From contig NZ_MPZV01000002.1 in assembly GCF_002020355.1 (NCBI RefSeq), positions 310,001 to 374,000 on the forward strand: DNA of 64,000 nt, in the 5' to 3' direction. Positions 1 through 9,367 of this stretch are shown here, one piece after another (the stretch's first letter is position 1; the number at the start of each line of letters is the position of its first letter). Origin of the DNA: Thioclava sediminum (GTDB lineage Bacteria; Pseudomonadota; Alphaproteobacteria; Rhodobacterales; Rhodobacteraceae). Under the pieces are notes generated by a model, which saw only the letters and a program-made list of their open reading frames with translations, ran no database searches and was not told where the DNA came from. The translations under genes and the position numbers were made by a program.

Positions 1-891
1 CCGGTCTTCCATATTCGCACGCGTCCAACGCAGCCCGCATCGATCGTCAAAATAAGGAACTGCAGAGACTTCGAGGCCCTCGGGGACAAACTTGGCTCCG
101 AGCGGATCGACGAGTTCGCCCTCGTCCCACGCGAAAACCGGAACGCCGGAAGACATCGCCTCTTGATAAGCGAGGCCTTGGGTTTCGTGCTCGGTCACGA
201 AGATCAACGCCCGCCCCTTGGCCAAGGCGCTGCGATACTCTGCCAACTCGTGCTCGCCATATTTTAGCTCGACTGAACTCAGGCCGCGGCGTTCGAGCAT
301 GGCCCGCAGCGGCTGCATCGTATCTGCCTCGCGCGCGGCGTGGTTCCAGCGGATCTTGTTGTAGATAACGCAGTCGATCTGCTTGCGGTTCTCAGCGAGA
401 AGCGGCCAGCGGTCCGTATCGATCCCGACGAACATCGGCGCCATTTTCGCGGCGACCTGAGGCGTATAAAGCCGGATCGGCCATTCCGACGGCTGCGTCA
501 CGATCTGATAGTTCCGCTCGGCAAGCATCGCCTCGGCACGGTCCGGATAGGGTACCCAGCCGGGCCCGAACAGGGTCGGATTGGGCAGATCGACATCGCT
601 CCAGACCGACTGATGACCGGCAATGGCGATCGGCCTGTCCGGTGACCGACGGGCGAGCGCGAAATCATTGATCCGAACGTCATACCCGTTTCGCCGCAGA
701 CTTTCCGTCAGGTTCAGGAACGCCGTGAAGAACCCGGTATAGGGCTGCTTGCGCTTCAGCTTGCGGTAGCTGCGCCGCGCAACCCCGCGCAGCTGCGAAA
801 GCTGGCGCCCCAGAGGCATTTCCCAGGCGCGCATCTCGTAACCGTCATAGAAGACGGGAATAACCTTGTTCGTGAAAGCTGCCCCAGCCAA
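1..891 (-). CDS. Glycosyltransferase, GT-B type, partial (C-terminus outside window)
   Basis: Reverse-strand reading frame open from the window edge to a TTG at 891, giving 297 residues of an incomplete protein. The visible part has a short N-terminal region with the stretch KVIPVFYDGYE, and near the cut end an EHETQGLAYQEAMSSGVPV stretch that fits the donor-binding E-x7-E region of GT-B glycosyltransferases. The TTG is preceded by a purine-rich AAGGGGAAGG at good spacing; an in-frame GTG at 953 is an alternative start. It is the first gene of the exopolysaccharide locus and divergent from the exoL-like operon. Sugar specificity cannot be told from sequence. Confidence 0.75.
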   Translation of the reverse strand, partial: MAGAAFTNKVIPVFYDGYEMRAWEMPLGRQLSQLRGVARRSYRKLKRKQPYTGFFTAFLNLTESLRRNGYDVRINDFALARRSPDRPIAIAGHQSVWSDVDLPNPTLFGPGWVPYPDRAEAMLAERNYQIVTQPSEWPIRLYTPQVAAKMAPMFVGIDTDRWPLLAENRKQIDCVIYNKIRWNHAAREADTMQPLRAMLERRGLSSVELKYGEHELAEYRSALAKGRALIFVTEHETQGLAYQEAMSSGVPVFAWDEGELVDPLGAKFVPEGLEVSAVPYFDDRCGLRWTRANMEDR

Positions 892-1473
892 CGTCCACCT
901 TCCCCTTCGCGCTGCGATCGCGCCGCAAACCGAAGTGGCTTTTCGGGGATCACATGCCCCGCACGCGACGCCCTATGCACTTCAGATGTCCTCCAAGGGT
1001 TTCCATGACGCGCCGCTCCGAGCCAGCCCGCAGGCAATTCCCGCCACTCGTGCAGCCATGGACGCACAATCACTCAGCAGTGAAAGGTGCAAAAGATGCC
1101 AAGCGCCTATTCAGCAGGCATTTTATCGACAACCCACTAACGAATTCCCGCAAACTCCATTTCTGAATAGGCAACCAACCGGGTTTTCTCAGAGCGCGCG
1201 TCGAAAGAACTCTCATTGCGTAAATAGAATCGCTACCAAAGCGCCAAGCAGCCTCGCTGCAGCGCAGAAAGCGCCGCCGATTATTCGTTCACATTACGCA
1301 CAGTTTCTAAGCGCCTTGGATATTCGCGCGACGTTTCCGCATGCCGCGCGGTAATTCGGCAAACCTGCCCTCCTTAGCATTTGACCGGAAACTGCCCAGA
1401 TCGAAGCCTGATTTTGCGGTGGTTGGTTTTCGTCCGCTCCGCGCCGCGTTTCAGGCGATCTGGAGGAAGTTGA
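892..1473. other. Divergent intergenic region, no supported gene
   Basis: About 580 bases between two divergent glycosyltransferase transcripts. Open frames here are short, lack plausible ribosome sites and resemble no protein I know. The stretch around 1080-1360 is visibly more AT-rich than its surroundings. A 10-bp inverted repeat (GCCTATTCAG at 1105-1114 and its complement at 1163-1172) lies in it. The region presumably holds the promoters for both directions, but I cannot point to one with confidence. Confidence 0.5.
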
Positions 1474-1581
1474 ATGACTCGAAGTGGGCCCGATGCGAAT
1501 GTCCCGCCCCTGCAGACTGACGGTCACGCGGACCATGTGCAGATCGGTGACTGCCACGCCGTTGATCGCGCGGCAGCGTGA
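1474..1581 (+). CDS. Possible 35-aa leader ORF upstream of the exoL-like gene
   Basis: ATG at 1474 follows a strong ribosome site (TGGAGGAAG). The 35-codon frame ends in a TGA at 1579-1581 that overlaps a GTG at 1578 in frame with the downstream glycosyltransferase. The GTGA arrangement is the same as at the following operon junctions, which suggests translational coupling. The peptide is polar, without a membrane segment, and matches no family I recognise. It could equally be a chance ORF; there is no independent evidence of expression. Confidence 0.3.
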   Translation: MTRSGPDANVPPLQTDGHADHVQIGDCHAVDRAAA

Positions 1582-1604
1582 GCGCAGGGAAGACGGCTTT
1601 CAAG

Positions 1605-2765
1605 ATGCGTTTGATCTACCTCGTTCATGACCTCGATGATGCCGCGATCTGGCGACGCGTTCAGATGTTGCGCGCTGGCGGCGCCGAGGTGACGCTTGCG
1701 GGGTTCCAACGCTCAGCGCGGCCACTACCGGAACCCGCGCTCATTCTCGGGCACACAGCGAATGGGAAAATGGCCCAGCGCGCGCTCTCGGTGCTCAAGG
1801 CCCTCCCCGGTCTCGCCAAGCGGTTCCCTACCCTCCAGGAGACCGATGTCATCATCGCTCGCAATCTCGAAATGCTCGCGCTCGGCGCGGTTCTCAAGCG
1901 ACGCGCACCGGCGGTACGTCTCGTCTACGAACTGCTCGACGTGCATCGCCTGTTGTCGGGGAACGGTCCGGCGTCCAAGGCAATCCGCGCCATTGAAGCG
2001 GCGGCGCTCAAATCCGCATCGGGGCTTCTGTATTCCTCGGAAGGGTTCAAGCGCGGCCACCCTCAGCCGTTCGAGAAGCTCGCGCCGCACCTGTGCCTGA
2101 TTGAAAACAAGCCGCTCGCGCTCGAGCCGGCACAGCTTAGCACACGCACGCGCCCTCTGGAGGGGCCGTTGCAGATCGGCTGGAATGGAATTCTCCGCTG
2201 CCGCTGGTCGCTGGACACGCTCGACGAACTCACCCGCAACGCACCGGGACATTTCCGGGTCAAAATGCGCGGACGTCCGGCGCTCGATCAACTCCCGGAT
2301 TTCCATGAGCGCGTCGCAGCAAATCCCGACCTCGAATTTGGCGGTCCCTATTCCGCGCCCGATGATCTCGATGAGATTTACGACGCGGTCGATCTTGCCT
2401 GGCTGATCGACCGTTACGAGGCCGGAGAGAATTCGGACTGGCTGCTGCCAAATCGCCTTTACGAAGGCTGCCTGCATGGTGCGGTCCCGGTGGTTCTGTC
2501 GGGAACCGAGGTCGCACGACGTACCGAAACTCTCGGCATCGGGGTTCAGGTGGCAGAACCGTCGAGCGCGTCGGTCGCGCAAGCCTTTACCGACCTGAGC
2601 AATGCGGATCTCCAGAAGCTTCGGCAAGCGGTCGCTGCAAAGCCACGCTCCACCTGGGAGGCGGGTCACGCAGAATGCCGCGCGCTCGTGTCCTGGTTGG
2701 CGGATCTTCCCACGCTTGGCGCGCCTCGCAGCGACGCCACGCATCTGCGGGAGGCGCAATCGTGA
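1605..2765 (+). CDS. ExoL-like glycosyltransferase
   Basis: About 386 residues, starting MRLIYLVHDLDDAAIW, followed by the MLRAGGAEVTLAGF stretch that I associate with ExoL-type succinoglycan glycosyltransferases. The C-terminal half has GENSDWLLPNRLYEG and GAVPVVLSGTEVAR, which fit the nucleotide-sugar binding region of GT-B enzymes. It should act at the cytoplasmic face of the membrane, extending the lipid-linked repeat unit. The start is uncertain: GTG at 1578 adds nine residues and overlaps the small upstream ORF, while ATG at 1605 matches the family start better and has AGGGAAG upstream, though at long spacing. Its stop overlaps the GTG of the exoA-like gene by 4 bp, so the genes form an operon. 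Confidence 0.75.
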   Translation: MRLIYLVHDLDDAAIWRRVQMLRAGGAEVTLAGFQRSARPLPEPALILGHTANGKMAQRALSVLKALPGLAKRFPTLQETDVIIARNLEMLALGAVLKRRAPAVRLVYELLDVHRLLSGNGPASKAIRAIEAAALKSASGLLYSSEGFKRGHPQPFEKLAPHLCLIENKPLALEPAQLSTRTRPLEGPLQIGWNGILRCRWSLDTLDELTRNAPGHFRVKMRGRPALDQLPDFHERVAANPDLEFGGPYSAPDDLDEIYDAVDLAWLIDRYEAGENSDWLLPNRLYEGCLHGAVPVVLSGTEVARRTETLGIGVQVAEPSSASVAQAFTDLSNADLQKLRQAVAAKPRSTWEAGHAECRALVSWLADLPTLGAPRSDATHLREAQS

Positions 2766-3751
2766 GCCGCATCCTCATCGTCATCCCTACGCTGAATGAG
2801 ATCGACCATATCGCCTCGGTCATCTCGGCGCTGCTGCCCTTCGCGCGCGCCCAAGACGCGACCGTCATAGTGGCCGACGGTGGATCGACGGACGGGACCT
2901 GCGCCATAGTCGAGAAAATGGCACAGGAAACGCCGCAAATCGTCCTGCTGCACAATCCCGACAAGCTGCAGGCCGCAGCGGTCAACCTCGCCGTGGAGCG
3001 TTTCGGCGACGAGGCGGAATGGTTGATCCGTGTGGACGCACACAGCGCCTACCCGAGCGATTTCTGCGAAACGCTGATGAGCGAGGCCATTGAGACTGGC
3101 GCCGACAGCGTCGTCGTCCGTATGCATGCCGAAGGGGTGTCCCCGCTACAGACCCAGATCGCGCGGGCTCAGAATTCGCGCTTTGGGAATGGTGGGTCGG
3201 CACATCGCGGCGCAGGGGAAGGCCGTTGGGTCACTCACGGTCATCATGCCCTGTTTCGGCTGAGCGCATTTCGCTCGGTCGGAGGTTACAACACCACATT
3301 CAGCCATAACGAGGATGCGGAACTCGATCACCGCCTGATCCGCGCGGGCTTCAAGATCTGGCTGACCGCAAGCACCTTCGTCCGCTACTTCCCGCGCAAA
3401 TCCCTGCGCGATCTCGCGTCGCAATATTTCCGGTTCGGCAAGGGACGCGCCCGCACTCTTGCCTTGCATCGGGAACGCCCGGCAATGCGACAGGCGATCG
3501 TCGCAGCTCTGGCACCGGCGCTCGCTCTTGTCGTGCTGGCCCCGCTGCACCCGATCTTCGTCCTACCCGCGATCGTCTGGCTTCTGGGCTGTGCGGTTGC
3601 TGGACTGGCGATCGCGATCCAAACGAAGCGTCTCGCCAATCTCACGGCTGGCCCGATTGCGGGTATCATGCATCTGGCCTGGTCCGCGGGGTTCTGGGCG
3701 CAAATTTTGGGCAATAGCATGCCAACCATCGGTCGCGGGGTGCCCGAGTGA
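2762..3751 (+). CDS. exoA: ExoA-like family 2 glycosyltransferase
   Basis: Residues 1-10 (MSRILIVIPT) begin a GT2 fold. VIVADGGSTDGT near residues 35-46 and IRVDAHS near 88-94 supply the nucleotide-sugar and metal-binding acidic residues. GHHALFR and HNEDAELDHRL further on match ExoA, the succinoglycan glucosyltransferase. Two hydrophobic segments at the C-terminus (about residues 255-320) indicate membrane attachment. The start is GTG at 2762, overlapping the TGA of the preceding gene, and the end overlaps the next GTG in the same way. The length of 329 aa is normal for ExoA. Succinoglycan identity is by resemblance; the product made here may differ. Confidence 0.82.
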   Translation: MSRILIVIPTLNEIDHIASVISALLPFARAQDATVIVADGGSTDGTCAIVEKMAQETPQIVLLHNPDKLQAAAVNLAVERFGDEAEWLIRVDAHSAYPSDFCETLMSEAIETGADSVVVRMHAEGVSPLQTQIARAQNSRFGNGGSAHRGAGEGRWVTHGHHALFRLSAFRSVGGYNTTFSHNEDAELDHRLIRAGFKIWLTASTFVRYFPRKSLRDLASQYFRFGKGRARTLALHRERPAMRQAIVAALAPALALVVLAPLHPIFVLPAIVWLLGCAVAGLAIAIQTKRLANLTAGPIAGIMHLAWSAGFWAQILGNSMPTIGRGVPE

Positions 3752-4728
3752 CCAGTCCGAAGCACAAAGACAAGATCGGCATCGGCCTGTGTACTTATCG
3801 CCGCGAAATCGTGCGCGACACCCTCGCCTCGCTTGCCGAAACGCTCCCGCCGGACCTCGATATCTGCGTCATCGTCGCGGATAACGATCTTGAACCCTCG
3901 TCCGAAGACCGGGTTCGTTCGGTGCCGCTTCCCTTCGAGCTGCACTATCTGCACGCGCCCGCCCATAACATCTCGATCGCGCGCAATGCGGTTCTCGACG
4001 CCGCTGAGGTCCGCGATCTCGACTGCCTCGCCTTCCTCGATGATGACGAGCGCGCCCTACCCGGCTGGCTCCCTGCCCTGATGGAGGCGCGCCAATCCGA
4101 AGAGAGCGCCACGGTGATCGGCCCCGTGCGCGCCTACCACAGTGACGCGGCCCCCGAGTGGATGCGCGCAGGCCATATCCACGACACCCTCGCCGAGCAC
4201 GATAGCGAAGGGCGCGTGCGCGCGGGCTACACCTGCAACGTCCTGCTCGATCTGAAGCACCCCGCCGTCTCTGGCCTGCGGTTCGATCCCGAATTCGGTC
4301 GCAGCGGCGGCGAAGACACGATCTTCTTCGACCAGATCAAGCGCCGCGGCGGGACGCTTGCCTACGCCCCGGACGCTTGGCTCGAAGAGGATGTCCCTGC
4401 GGAGCGTGCGACACTTTCGTGGCTTTTGCGGCGCCGCTTCCGCATGGGCCAGACCCATGCCGTTCTGGTCTCGCAGGGCAAGACGTTCGCTGCACGAATG
4501 ATCGAACTCGGACGCGCCGGTGCGAAAGCACTTGCCTGCCTCGGACTTTCGCTGGGCCACGTCACCGCCCCCCTGGCGCGCAACCGGAATCTGATGCGCG
4601 CGGCCCTGCATATCGGCGTCGTCTGGCGACTTGCCGGCGGAAGCCGAACGGAAATCTATGGCGGCGCATCTGCCGATGCCACGCACAACACAGCCTCAAG
4701 GCGCAACGCGCGAGGAACGACCTCTTGA
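3748..4728 (+). CDS. exoM: ExoM-like family 2 glycosyltransferase
   Basis: This 326-aa GT2 enzyme opens with KIGIGLCTYRR and has the acidic FLDDDERALPGW motif near residue 95, in which the DDD binds the metal-nucleotide sugar. Later segments (GYTCNVLLD, FGRSGGEDTIFF and a WLLRRRFRMGQ helix) are typical of ExoM, which adds a glucose to the growing repeat unit. It starts with GTG at 3748 overlapping the previous stop, and ends overlapping the TTG of the exoP-like gene. It is cotranscribed with the ExoL-, ExoA- and ExoP-like genes. Confidence 0.82.
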   Translation: MTSPKHKDKIGIGLCTYRREIVRDTLASLAETLPPDLDICVIVADNDLEPSSEDRVRSVPLPFELHYLHAPAHNISIARNAVLDAAEVRDLDCLAFLDDDERALPGWLPALMEARQSEESATVIGPVRAYHSDAAPEWMRAGHIHDTLAEHDSEGRVRAGYTCNVLLDLKHPAVSGLRFDPEFGRSGGEDTIFFDQIKRRGGTLAYAPDAWLEEDVPAERATLSWLLRRRFRMGQTHAVLVSQGKTFAARMIELGRAGAKALACLGLSLGHVTAPLARNRNLMRAALHIGVVWRLAGGSRTEIYGGASADATHNTASRRNARGTTS

Positions 4729-7166
4729 GACAGACGCAATTCAAATTCGCAGATACCAGCAACGATCTCGAGCGGCCGATCTCGAAACCGCCCGAGACCG
4801 TAACGCTGGGCCAGCTCACGCGTATCCTGCGTCGTCGGCGGTGGTCGATCATCGTTCCCGTCGTGATCCTCGGCATCCTCGGGATCATCTATCTGGCGAC
4901 CACGCCGCGCAGTTACCTTGCAAATTCACTGCTGCTGCTGGATGCGAATATCAGCCGGTCGATCGAACAGCTCGGGGCTTCGGAGAGCAACAATCTCAGC
5001 GAGTCCGCGCTTGAGGATGCCCGGCTGATCATCCGCTCCGACCGGATCTCGCAATCGGTCGTGAAGGAGCTCGACCTTCTCGACAATCCCTCCTTCACGT
5101 CGCCGCCGAGCTCGCTGTTTTCCCGGCTGATCGGCGGCGCGATCAACACGATCCGCACACCGATCAACTGGCTACGCTCGAAGCCCGAACCGAGCGGCAC
5201 AACCACTCTGACGCCCGAACAGATCACCGCCGCGCGGCAAGACCTCGCCGCGCGCGCCCTGCAAGCGCGCATCGATGTCGGGCGTGTCGGCAGAAGCTCC
5301 GTGATCTCTATCAGCTACGAGTCCTACGATCCGGCCATGAGCGCCGCGATCGTGAATTCGCTCGCCGAGGGCTACATCGCCGATGTCCTCAACGCGAATT
5401 TCGAAGCGACCGAGCGGACGACGAACTGGATGCAGGACCGCCTGACGGAGCTGCAAAATCAGGCTCAACAAGCCGCGCTCGATGCGGAGACCTTCCGGGC
5501 CGAGCATGGGCTCGTCTCCTCGCGCGGCGTTTCGATGACAAAGGATTCCGTCGTCCAGCTCAATGCCGAGATGGCCAATGCGGTCAGCGATGTGGCCCGC
5601 GCTCGGGCGCGCGTCGATACCTACAACCAGATCATTGCCGGTGGGGTCCAAGCCCTCGTCGATGGCGGCTCCACAGGGGTTGGCGGCGGGAGCGACCCGG
5701 CCCTGCAGCAAGCCCGCGATACGCTCACCGACTCCCTGGCGATGCTCAATCAGATCAAGACCAATTTCGGCGAAGATCACCCGCAGTATAAGGTCGTCCA
5801 ACGGCAGGTTCAGGCCGCTGCGGAACGCCTGTTCACCCTTCTCAAACAAGGGAGCGCGCAGGCGAAAAGCGATCTTTCAAGCGCCGAAGCGAAGGTCGAT
5901 GCGCTCAAGAACAGCCTCGGCCTCGCGATCGACAGCGACACGAGTTCCGGCACCGTCGAGGTTCAATATAGCGCGCTGCAGCAACGCGCCGACACGCTCT
6001 CGACGCTGTACCAGGCCTTCCTGACGAAGTTTCAGGAGATCGAGCAACAGAAATCCTTCCCCGTCTCGAACGTTCGGATCCTGACCAAGGCGGACGTGCC
6101 GCGCAACCCGGTCGGCCCGAGCACGAAGCGCGCGCTTGCGATCTCGATCGTGCTCGGTCTGATCATCGGGATGATGATCACGGCCTGGCAGGAATGGCGG
6201 GAGCGTTTCCTGCGCACCTCGGATGACGTTCAGGACGAAACCGGCGGACCGTTCCTCGGCTATCTGCCGGAGTTCGAAACGTCGGCGCAGTCGGAACCAG
6301 TCCGATCGATCACGAGCACCGCCGTGTTCCAGAACCTGCGGGACGGGCTCGCCGAGAATATCTCGAAACCGAGAAACGGGTCGCATTCGACCAGTGAAAG
6401 CGCCATTTACGCCGTGCGCCACCCCAGATCTTTCTTCGCGGAAACCTTGCGCAGCGTGCGGCTCGCCGCAGAAATCCGCGCGCCGGTCGAGACCGGGGCA
6501 ATCGTTCTGGGGGTCACCTCCGCACGTCCCGAGGAAGGCAAATCGACGGTCTCTCTCAATCTGGCTGCCGTGCTCAACATGTCCAACGCACGGGTGCTCT
6601 TGATCGATAGCGACATCCGGCGCCCGGGGCTCAGCCAGCGCCTCGGCTTCCGCCATGGCGACGGACTTGTCGAAGTGCTCGCCGGCCGCGCGCCTTGGCG
6701 CAACCTGGTGCGTGAGGTGGAAGGCACCGGTGTGCATATCCTGCCCTGCATTCCGCCGAATGGCTTCACCCACAGCGCAGAGCTGTTGTCCTCACGCGGC
6801 ATGCGCGAGTTAATCGCCGAGGTGCGCAGCGAGTTCGATTTCGTGATCATCGACCTCGCCCCGCTCGGCGCGATCGTCGATGCGCGTGCCATGATCCCGA
6901 ACCTCGACACCGTGCTCCTCGTGGCAAGCTGGGGCAAGACGCCGAAGTTGATGCTGAACCGCATCCTCTCGGCCAATGCAGCTTTGCGCGAGCGCCTCTT
7001 GGGAACGGTGCTGAACCGCGTGGATATGGAAGACTTGCGTGACTTCGTCGACGTCTCCAGCACCGAGGCCTATTTCGAAGATTACAACGGATATTTCGGG
7101 GATCCGGGAAAAAGCTGGGACAAGCCCGAAATGCGCGGCACAAATACCAACACACGCAACAATTGA
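4725..7166 (+). CDS. exoP: ExoP-like polysaccharide co-polymerase with BY-kinase domain
   Basis: This 813-aa inner-membrane protein controls chain length and export. It has an N-terminal Wzz domain with a membrane segment near residues 40-60, a long periplasmic coiled-coil part, a second membrane segment near 468-486, and a C-terminal bacterial tyrosine kinase domain. The kinase has a Walker A (ARPEEGKST, about 599-607), Walker A' (LLIDSDIRRP) and Walker B (FVIIDLAPL, near 703). Three tyrosines cluster in YFEDYNGYF near the C-terminus and are the likely autophosphorylation sites. I place the start at TTG 4725, which has GAGGAA upstream and overlaps the previous TGA; the longer upstream frame is the shadow of exoM. 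Confidence 0.88.
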   Translation: MRQTQFKFADTSNDLERPISKPPETVTLGQLTRILRRRRWSIIVPVVILGILGIIYLATTPRSYLANSLLLLDANISRSIEQLGASESNNLSESALEDARLIIRSDRISQSVVKELDLLDNPSFTSPPSSLFSRLIGGAINTIRTPINWLRSKPEPSGTTTLTPEQITAARQDLAARALQARIDVGRVGRSSVISISYESYDPAMSAAIVNSLAEGYIADVLNANFEATERTTNWMQDRLTELQNQAQQAALDAETFRAEHGLVSSRGVSMTKDSVVQLNAEMANAVSDVARARARVDTYNQIIAGGVQALVDGGSTGVGGGSDPALQQARDTLTDSLAMLNQIKTNFGEDHPQYKVVQRQVQAAAERLFTLLKQGSAQAKSDLSSAEAKVDALKNSLGLAIDSDTSSGTVEVQYSALQQRADTLSTLYQAFLTKFQEIEQQKSFPVSNVRILTKADVPRNPVGPSTKRALAISIVLGLIIGMMITAWQEWRERFLRTSDDVQDETGGPFLGYLPEFETSAQSEPVRSITSTAVFQNLRDGLAENISKPRNGSHSTSESAIYAVRHPRSFFAETLRSVRLAAEIRAPVETGAIVLGVTSARPEEGKSTVSLNLAAVLNMSNARVLLIDSDIRRPGLSQRLGFRHGDGLVEVLAGRAPWRNLVREVEGTGVHILPCIPPNGFTHSAELLSSRGMRELIAEVRSEFDFVIIDLAPLGAIVDARAMIPNLDTVLLVASWGKTPKLMLNRILSANAALRERLLGTVLNRVDMEDLRDFVDVSSTEAYFEDYNGYFGDPGKSWDKPEMRGTNTNTRNN

Positions 7167-7240
7167 ATTTCAAATGCTTGACCGGTTATTATCGAGAAGG
7201 TAACCGCTTGAACCCAGCCCAAGTTTCGGAGTGCCAAGCC

Positions 7241-7522
7241 ATGCGCTTGATGCCATTTCTCGTCGTCCTGACTCTTGTCACGATCATCGCTGGCGCGGTC
7301 GGGTTCTGGAATGGCATGTCTTTGGGAATGGTCGCGATTTTGTGTATTGCGATCTTCTTTCTCGGTCAGATCCTGTACGTCGGCCTCGTCGCCATCATGA
7401 CCCGCGAGGAAACGGCCCGGAGAAAGAATCAAGGGCGCGCGCAAGCCGGTCGCGAGGCTTCGGACGACAATACGACGTCGCAAGTTTCGCGCGGCGCCTA
7501 CCTCAATCAGGAAAATCGCTGA
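7241..7522 (+). CDS. SyrA/ExoX-like small membrane protein
   Basis: A 93-aa protein with two hydrophobic segments (about residues 3-24 and 28-52) followed by a charged cytoplasmic tail. Size, layout and position straight after the exoP-like gene resemble the SyrA/ExoX family of small inner-membrane proteins that adjust exopolysaccharide output. ATG at 7241 has GGAG nine bases upstream. An in-frame TTG at 7208 preceded by GAGAAGG would add 11 residues. Family membership is inferred from layout plus partial resemblance, so the regulatory role is a suggestion. It converges with the lasso ABC transporter gene, with only about 20 bases between their stops. Confidence 0.6.
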   Translation: MRLMPFLVVLTLVTIIAGAVGFWNGMSLGMVAILCIAIFFLGQILYVGLVAIMTREETARRKNQGRAQAGREASDDNTTSQVSRGAYLNQENR

Positions 7523-7543
7523 GCTTCAGCGCACCGTTTAATG

Positions 7544-9367
7544 TCACACCGCGCGGCTCGTGCTGCGTTCGGCATCACGCATTTTCATGAACCTTGCGTC
7601 GGGCTTGGTGCGCAGGATCGCAGGCGCACCGCTTTCGACGATCCGACCCTCTTCCAACGCGAAAACCATATCCGCGAATTCGACCATCGAATAACGATGC
7701 GCGATCGTGAGGATAGCCATCGGGGTTTCGATCTTCGCAAGGTTCGCCACGATACGGTTCTGACTTTGCCAGTCGAGCGCGCTCGTCGCCTCGTCGAGGA
7801 TCAGCAGCTCGGGCTTTCTCAGCAAAGCACGTGCCAGCGCAATCCGCTGGCGTTCGCCCCCTGACAACAGCACGCCACGCTCCCCCAGCAGAGTGTCGAG
7901 CTGCGCGGGAAGCGTGAAGACGAAGTCTGCAGACGCGACGCGGAGGGCCGCCTCCATGTCCTGCTGATCCGCCTCCGGCGCGCCAACCTGCAGAGCTTCG
8001 CGCACCGTCATCGGTGGCAGATAGGTGTCCTGCGTGACGTATGAAATCCGGTGCCGCCAGCTCCGAATATCCATCGGATCGAGGTCTTGACCGTCTACGA
8101 GGATCTTGCCGGTCTCGGGCCGAATGAGGCCGCAAATCAGATCCGCGATGGTCGATTTCCCAGAGCCCGACGGCCCGATCAGCGCCGTCACCTCCCCCGC
8201 GCGAACCGTAAGGCTGACATCTTCCAAGGCACGCGGCAGGTCTTCGCCGTGACGATAGGACGCGCTTTCCAACTGGATCTCGTGCCATGGCGCGCGCGTC
8301 GCGATCGGCAATCCCGCCGCGACATCGCGCTGGCGGATCATCTCACCTTGGACATTTCGGATATGCTGCCACCCCGGCAAATTCACCAGAAACATCTGCG
8401 CCTGCTGCTGAAGCGTCATGAACCGCGGGGCCAGCCGCATCATCACGAGCAGCAAGACCACGATCTCGGAAATCGCGAGGCCGAGCTGCACGAGCGACAG
8501 GTAAATGAAGATCACCGCGCCGATCGCCTGGGCAATCTGGAAAATTCCGGAGCCCGTTGCGGTGCGCCGCGCGAATTCGCGCGTGTCCGTCCGCTCCATG
8601 TCGAGGATCGCGTCGAACCCCGCGATCTCCGCCTCCTCGAGGTTCATCGCTTTCGCCGTCTTGAGCCCCGACAGGAAACCCGAGACCGCACGAAACTGAT
8701 CGCGCCGGAGCCCCTGCAGCTTCACACCGTATTCCGCCGACATCTTCCGGTAGGGCCTGAGCGCGAGAAAGGCGACGACGCCAAATACGGCGGATAACAC
8801 CGTCATCGGCACGGAAATCATGAGCCCCAGCGCCACGTAGAGCACAAGCGATGCAGAGCCCTGGATAAGCGACATCAACAACATCGATGCCATCCGAACC
8901 CGCTCCACCTCGCCGACCAGCGCATGTTCAAGATCGGCGTTGCGCTGGCGGACCAGATGATCCCACCGGCTCTCGGCGATGGCGGAAAACAATCCATGCC
9001 GCAAGATCGCGGAGAACCTCAGCTGGATATCGGTGACATAGACCGTGCGCATTCGGTTGAACAAAGCCTGCAGAATGAGAAAGCAGACGAGCATTGCCAG
9101 CAGCACGGCGAGCGGGAGCGTGAAGCCCGGAAGCGTCACGCCCATGAAGTCGCGCTCAGTGATCTCGATGATCGGTGCGCCTTCCTCCGAACGGGACACG
9201 AGGCTCAGGATCGGCAGAAGCAGAAGGACGGAAATGCCCTCGCTGAGGCTGCTCAGCATCAACATGCCCAAGGCGATATAGAGCTTGTTGCCCGCCGCAC
9301 GACGCATCGTCGTGAAGAGGTTGCGCGCCTCGCTCAGAGACGCTCTGGCGGAGAGAACGTCGCTCAA
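7544..9367 (-). CDS. Lasso-peptide ABC exporter (fused TMD-NBD)
   Basis: This 607-aa half-transporter should export the mature peptide. It has five or six membrane helices in residues 28-310, then an ATPase domain with Walker A GPSGSGKST (398-406), the signature LSGGERQR (501-508) and Walker B LLILDE (521-526). No C39 peptidase domain precedes the membrane part, as expected when leader removal is done by a separate B2 peptidase. The start is TTG 9367, inside a TTGA overlap with the kinase stop and behind GGAGACGAGGA. It is the last gene of the precursor-B1-B2-C-K-D series. Flipping an EPS intermediate is possible, but the gene order argues for the peptide. Confidence 0.85.
   Translation of the reverse strand: MSDVLSARASLSEARNLFTTMRRAAGNKLYIALGMLMLSSLSEGISVLLLLPILSLVSRSEEGAPIIEITERDFMGVTLPGFTLPLAVLLAMLVCFLILQALFNRMRTVYVTDIQLRFSAILRHGLFSAIAESRWDHLVRQRNADLEHALVGEVERVRMASMLLMSLIQGSASLVLYVALGLMISVPMTVLSAVFGVVAFLALRPYRKMSAEYGVKLQGLRRDQFRAVSGFLSGLKTAKAMNLEEAEIAGFDAILDMERTDTREFARRTATGSGIFQIAQAIGAVIFIYLSLVQLGLAISEIVVLLLVMMRLAPRFMTLQQQAQMFLVNLPGWQHIRNVQGEMIRQRDVAAGLPIATRAPWHEIQLESASYRHGEDLPRALEDVSLTVRAGEVTALIGPSGSGKSTIADLICGLIRPETGKILVDGQDLDPMDIRSWRHRISYVTQDTYLPPMTVREALQVGAPEADQQDMEAALRVASADFVFTLPAQLDTLLGERGVLLSGGERQRIALARALLRKPELLILDEATSALDWQSQNRIVANLAKIETPMAILTIAHRYSMVEFADMVFALEEGRIVESGAPAILRTKPDARFMKMRDAERSTSRAV

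Noticed and set aside
1105-1172. 10-bp inverted repeat with a 48-base spacer upstream of the first glycosyltransferase
   Set aside because: A single 10-bp match with a long spacer is expected several times by chance in 64 kb, and the arms do not extend.
7544-9367. EPS or lipid A flippase of MsbA type
   Set aside because: The domain layout would fit, but the TTGA overlap with the kinase and position as last gene of the lasso series favour a peptide exporter; an EPS flippase is already present at 22516.
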